A stretch of DNA of 36,662 bases from Lentisphaerota bacterium (GTDB taxonomy: Bacteria > Verrucomicrobiota > Lentisphaeria > Victivallales > Victivallaceae). Positions 34,422-36,662 of the stretch are shown piece by piece. Made by a program: the position numbers and the translations under genes. Location: NCBI GenBank assembly GCA_015061725.1, contig SUVX01000035.1:1-36662 (forward strand), given 5' to 3'. Under the pieces are notes generated by a model that was not told the DNA's origin, did no database searches, and worked only from the letters and a program-made list of their open reading frames with translations. The first letter of the stretch is position 1, and each line of letters starts with the position of its first letter.

Positions 34422-35546
34422 GTGAGTACGTTTGTAGGAATTGGTCTCGGTCCCATCCAGACCGGTATCTTCCTCGCCGGAGCCGCCAAAGGCGGCTTCG
34501 ACCGTATCGTGATTGCCGAAGTCAACGATAAACTCAAAGCCGCTGTCAACGCCGTTCACAGTGTCACTGTCAACATCGCCGCTGACGACAGAGTTTATTC
34601 TGAAACTTATCAGAACGTTGAAGTCTACAATCCCAACGATCCCGAGGATGTCAAAAAACTGATCGCCGCTGCCGCTGAAGCTTCTGAACTTGCCACCGCG
34701 CTCCCCAGCGTTAAATTTTACGCCTACTGCGCCCCCTGGCTCCGCGAAGGTTTCGCTCAGCAGCCCGAACGTGTCCGCTTCTTCTACACCGCTGAAAATA
34801 ACAATCATGCCGCAGAAGAACTTGAAAAGGCCATGGGCGTAAGTTTCCTCAACACCTATTATCTCAATACCGTTATCGGTAAGATGAGCGGTGTTGCCCC
34901 CGCTTCCGCCGACCGTCCCGGTCTTGCTCCCGATGCCGAAAACGGTCACCTCGTCGAAGAGTTCAATACCATCTACATTTCCAAGTGTCCCGGTATCGAA
35001 AACCGCAAAGTTCAGAATCTTTACGTCAAAGATGACCTCTTCCCCTTTGAAGATGCAAAACTTTACGGTCACAATGCCACCCACTATCTGTTGGCGACCC
35101 TCGGCAAAGCCCGCGGATGCTCCACCATGGACGAAGTCCGCGCTTTCCCCGCCCTCATCGAAATCGCCCGTCAGGCGTTCTTCAATGAGTCCGGCAGCGC
35201 CCTGATTAAAAAGTATGCTCATCTTAACGATGAACTCTTTACCCCCGCAGGTTTCAAGGCCTATGTTGACGGGCTCCTCGTCCGCATGACCAACCCCTTC
35301 CTCAAGGATGCCATCGACCGCATCACCCGCGATCCCGAACGCAAATTAAGCTGGGATGACCGCGCTATCGGTACCATGAGATTGATCTTGAGTCAGGGCA
35401 TTGAACCTGTCAATTTCGCCATGGGCGCAAAAGTCGCCGCGACTGAATGGGCGGCAGGTGAAGATGTCAAAGCCAAACTCGCTTCTCTCTGGCCCTCCCC
35501 CTGGACCCCTGAGCACGACAAACTCATCTCCCTCATGGACCTCTGA
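34422..35546 (+). CDS. Mannitol-dehydrogenase-family (polyol) NAD(P) oxidoreductase
   Basis: 374 aa, GTG start with GAGG at 34409-34412. N-terminal Rossmann motif GIGLGPIQTGIFLAGAAKGGF, the family block TAENNNHAAE (EN), and the catalytic pattern K-x4-N-x2-H in KLYGHNATH (K213, N218, H221) identify the long-chain mannitol dehydrogenase family (mannitol-1-phosphate 5-dehydrogenase, fructuronate/tagaturonate reductases). In this operon it could reduce the ketose phosphate made by the NagB-like enzyme, or interconvert a ketose and a polyol. Length fits MtlD-type enzymes (about 380) better than the 480-500 aa long group. Exact substrate unknown. Confidence 0.85.
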   Translation: MSTFVGIGLGPIQTGIFLAGAAKGGFDRIVIAEVNDKLKAAVNAVHSVTVNIAADDRVYSETYQNVEVYNPNDPEDVKKLIAAAAEASELATALPSVKFYAYCAPWLREGFAQQPERVRFFYTAENNNHAAEELEKAMGVSFLNTYYLNTVIGKMSGVAPASADRPGLAPDAENGHLVEEFNTIYISKCPGIENRKVQNLYVKDDLFPFEDAKLYGHNATHYLLATLGKARGCSTMDEVRAFPALIEIARQAFFNESGSALIKKYAHLNDELFTPAGFKAYVDGLLVRMTNPFLKDAIDRITRDPERKLSWDDRAIGTMRLILSQGIEPVNFAMGAKVAATEWAAGEDVKAKLASLWPSPWTPEHDKLISLMDL

Positions 35547-35547
35547 C

Positions 35548-35846
35548 CGCTTTTTTTTCGGCAGAAAAAAAGCTTGGCAAAAAAAAGCGCATAGCGGTCG
35601 GGTGCGTTGCCCCTCCGCTTTTTTTTCGGTAGAAAAAAAAGCTTGGCAAAAAAAAGCGCGTAGCGGTCGGGTGCGTTGCCCGACCGTTTAAGGGAAGAGT
35701 CCCTTAAAAATCCCTCACAGACTACCCCGTGGGGGATTTTTTGTAGAAAAAAAGCTTGGCAAAAAAAGCGCATAGCGATCGGGTGCGTTGCCCGACCGTT
35801 TAAGGGAAGAGTCCCTTAAAAATCCCTCACAAACTACCCCGTGGGT
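35548..35846 (+). repeat. Three AAGCTTGG-type repeat copies with hairpins downstream of operon 3
   Basis: Copies start at about 35548, 35613 and 35735. Each has GAAAAAAAGCTTGGC, AAAAAAAGCGC and TAGCGGTCGGGTGCGTTGCC. The last two continue into a perfect stem-loop TTTAAGGGA / TCCCTTAAA with loop AGAG (35687-35708 and 35799-35820), then AAATCCCTCACARACTACC and CCGTGGG, forming an approximately 112-base direct repeat. The block directly follows the polyol dehydrogenase stop, as in the left island. Confidence 0.85.
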
Positions 35847-35971
35847 ACGGCGGCCGGCTCTTTGTGCCTCGCCGCCGTTATCACAGCATACCCCTGCGGC
35901 ACATCTTCGCCCGAGCCAAACCACACAGCGCCCCCGCAAACCCACGGGGTATACCGAGGCGCACCCATCTT

Positions 35972-36007
35972 GTCAGACAGGTCAGACAGGTCAGACAGGT
36001 CAGACAC
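35972..36007 (+). repeat. 9-base tandem array (GTCAGACAG)x4
   Basis: GTCAGACAG three times, then GTCAGACAC, flanked by CCCATCTT and AAGCGTCAC. Four units, as in all left-island arrays. Confidence 0.95.
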
Positions 36008-36100
36008 AAGCGTCACACCCCCGCAGACAGCATACCGCCGTTGCCATCACGTTGCCCGGCATACCCCTGTGGTAAATCTTTACAGCAAAGTTCTGCATAG

Positions 36101-36127
36101 CCGTTGCGGTGTGCAATACCGCAACGG
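36101..36127. other. Perfect 10-bp stem-loop in the right island
   Basis: CCGTTGCGGT (36101-36110), loop GTGCAAT, ACCGCAACGG (36118-36127). It replaces the GCCCGAGCC segment in this diverged unit. Function unknown. Confidence 0.65.
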
Positions 36128-36140
36128 GCGGCGCTTGATA

Positions 36141-36185
36141 TGAGAGCTGTGAGAATTATGAGAATTATGAGATTTTTGAGATGAT
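36141..36185 (+). repeat. 9-base tandem array (TGAGAATTA-type)x5
   Basis: TGAGAGCTG, TGAGAATTA, TGAGAATTA, TGAGATTTT, TGAGATGAT: five 9-mers sharing TGAGA. Unrelated in sequence to GTCAGACAA but with the same period, followed by TGGGCGCCGC. Confidence 0.85.
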
Positions 36186-36288
36186 TGGGCGCCGCTTACG
36201 TTAATCTACCCCACCTGCACATTTACGCCCGAGCCAAACCAGACAGCGGCACCGCCTCCCCCGGGGTATCACATGGCGCACCCATCTT

Positions 36289-36324
36289 GTCCATTAGGTC
36301 CATCAGGTCCACCAGGTCCATAAG
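36289..36324 (+). repeat. 9-base tandem array (GTCCATCAG-type)x4 in standard flanks
   Basis: GTCCATTAG, GTCCATCAG, GTCCACCAG, GTCCATAAG: four 9-mers between GGCGCACCCATCTT and CCAGCGCCACACCCCCGC, exactly where the other units carry GTCAGACAR arrays. Confidence 0.93.
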
Positions 36325-36445
36325 CCAGCGCCACACCCCCGCAGACAGCACACCGCCGTTGCCATCAAGTTGACAGCATACCTCTGCAGTTACTCTGCAC
36401 ACAAGCAAAAACAAACTGCCCCTCTGGTGGTTGCAGCACCGTCGC

Positions 36446-36490
36446 CCCGCTACCTGGCTTTTTTTGCCAAGCTTTTTTTTACCTGCGGGA
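36446..36490 (-). repeat. Inverted AAGCTTGG-type repeat copy near the right IS
   Basis: CGCTACCTGGCTTTTTTTGCC and AAGCTTTTTTTTACCTGC are the reverse complement of the GCAGGTAAAAAAAAGCTTGGC and AAAAAAAGCCAGGTAGCG arrangement, close to the 15429 copy. The right repeat island is therefore bounded by oppositely oriented copies. Confidence 0.75.
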
Positions 36491-36536
36491 CTACCCACGG
36501 ATATTCCGGGGAGTCCAGAGGGGGGCAGCCAGACCC

Positions 36537-36662
36537 TGATGTGCACCCCAAAAGTTGGACACAACTAAAAGGGTGCATTTTTTTATGAAAAAAAGAGCAA
36601 AAACAGTGTACTGTTATAGTGCAGAATTTAAAATTCGTGTTATTTTAGATATGTTGGAGCAT
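36537..36662 (+). mobile_element. IS3-family insertion sequence, end fragment (runs off the window)
   Basis: Begins TGATGTGCACCCCAAAAGTT at 36537 and is identical (as reverse complement) to positions 1-125, including the untranslated leader and the OrfA start. Orientation is opposite to the left copy, so the two elements face outward from the segment. The rest lies beyond the window. Confidence 0.85.
36585..36662 (+). CDS. IS3-family transposase OrfA, N-terminal fragment
   Basis: ATG at 36585 followed by 25 codons (MKKRAKTVYCYSAEFK... DMLEH), cut by the window end. YSAEFKxRVILDMLE matches the usual start of IS3/IS911 OrfA helix-turn-helix proteins. Same sequence as the minus-strand fragment at 77-1. 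Confidence 0.75.
   Translation, partial: MKKRAKTVYCYSAEFKIRVILDMLEH

Larger units (their letters stand above)
35877..36360 (+). repeat. Right repeat island: long repeat units with three different 9-base arrays
   Basis: First unit 35877-36039 (163 bases, the same length as the first unit of the left island) carries (GTCAGACAG)x4. A second, diverged unit from 36040 contains a perfect 10-bp hairpin (36101-36127) and a (TGAGAATTA)-type array. A third, about 36199-36357, has the standard flanks but a (GTCCATCAG)-type array. Shared landmarks are GCATACCCC, CGCCCGAGCC, GGGGTAT, GGCGCACCCATCTT and AGCGCCACACCCCCGCAGACAGCA. No gene seen. Confidence 0.85.

Noticed and set aside
32621..35222. Long minus-strand open frames opposite the NagB-like, PIG-L and dehydrogenase genes
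   Set aside because: Plus-strand proteins carry clear family motifs; the antisense frames have no motifs and reflect the same codon bias.
35393..35945. Open frames in the right repeat island (FFAKLFF/KKAWQKKA-type peptides)
   Set aside because: Produced by repeated AAGCTTGG elements; the same peptides recur in tandem, with no independent evidence for a gene.

Overview
The window looks like a stretch of a carbohydrate-degrading bacterium of the Lentisphaerota (Victivallales-like) type, probably from a gut or other polysaccharide-rich habitat. This is inferred from gene style, not from a marker gene: several prepilin-like proteins with an [17 protein letters not shown]-terminus and an H-x(9-11)-DG C-terminal motif, large LamG- or CBM9-bearing glycosidases, CE15 and GHL6/GH123-like enzymes, and no SusC/SusD pair. 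All internal protein genes lie on the + strand. No tRNA, rRNA or CRISPR array was seen.

Layout. (1) Both window ends are the same IS3-family terminus in opposite orientation (1-125 and 36537-36662), each with the first codons of a transposase OrfA reading outward. The left copy has cut off the 5' end of a large CBM9/glycosidase gene (to 3202), which is followed by a prepilin-like gene (3255-4277) with an in-frame hairpin-bearing insertion. (2) After a 427-base AT-rich gap with a promoter and a perfect LacI-type palindrome, a first operon (4705-15446) encodes a LacI regulator, a secreted CE15 esterase, a GH28-like beta-helix protein, a CE15 paralogue without signal peptide, a prepilin-like protein, a secreted LamG/GH123-like protein and a cytosolic GHL6-like glycosidase. 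(3) A 0.97-kb repeat island (about 15430-16355) separates it from a second operon (16420-32503): GntR/PBP1 regulator, prepilin-like protein, and two diverged copies of a three-gene cassette (secreted LamG + GH-A enzyme, small secreted beta-sandwich protein, cytosolic 730-aa TIM-barrel protein). A metallophosphoesterase sits between the cassettes and an amidohydrolase inside the first. (4) A third transcription unit (32675-35546), with an extended -10 promoter, encodes NagB-like, PIG-L deacetylase-like and mannitol-dehydrogenase-like proteins. (5) A second repeat island (35547-36536) leads to the right IS.

How it may work together: secreted enzymes attack a complex polymer carrying glucuronoyl esters and possibly amino sugars. 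Prepilin-like proteins may organise or sense the substrate at the surface. Signal-less enzymes finish degradation in the cytoplasm, and the last operon could channel an N-acetylated amino sugar towards a polyol. No transporter gene is present, so the uptake route is not visible here.

Most unusual items: the interspersed repeat blocks holding 9-base tandem arrays of fixed length (four units) whose 9-mer can be a different sequence in the same flanks; a long-hairpin repeat captured in frame inside a prepilin gene; the secreted/cytosolic CE15 pair; the duplicated three-gene cassette with N-terminal HTH-like helical modules on its cytosolic member; and the NagB/PIG-L/polyol-dehydrogenase operon.
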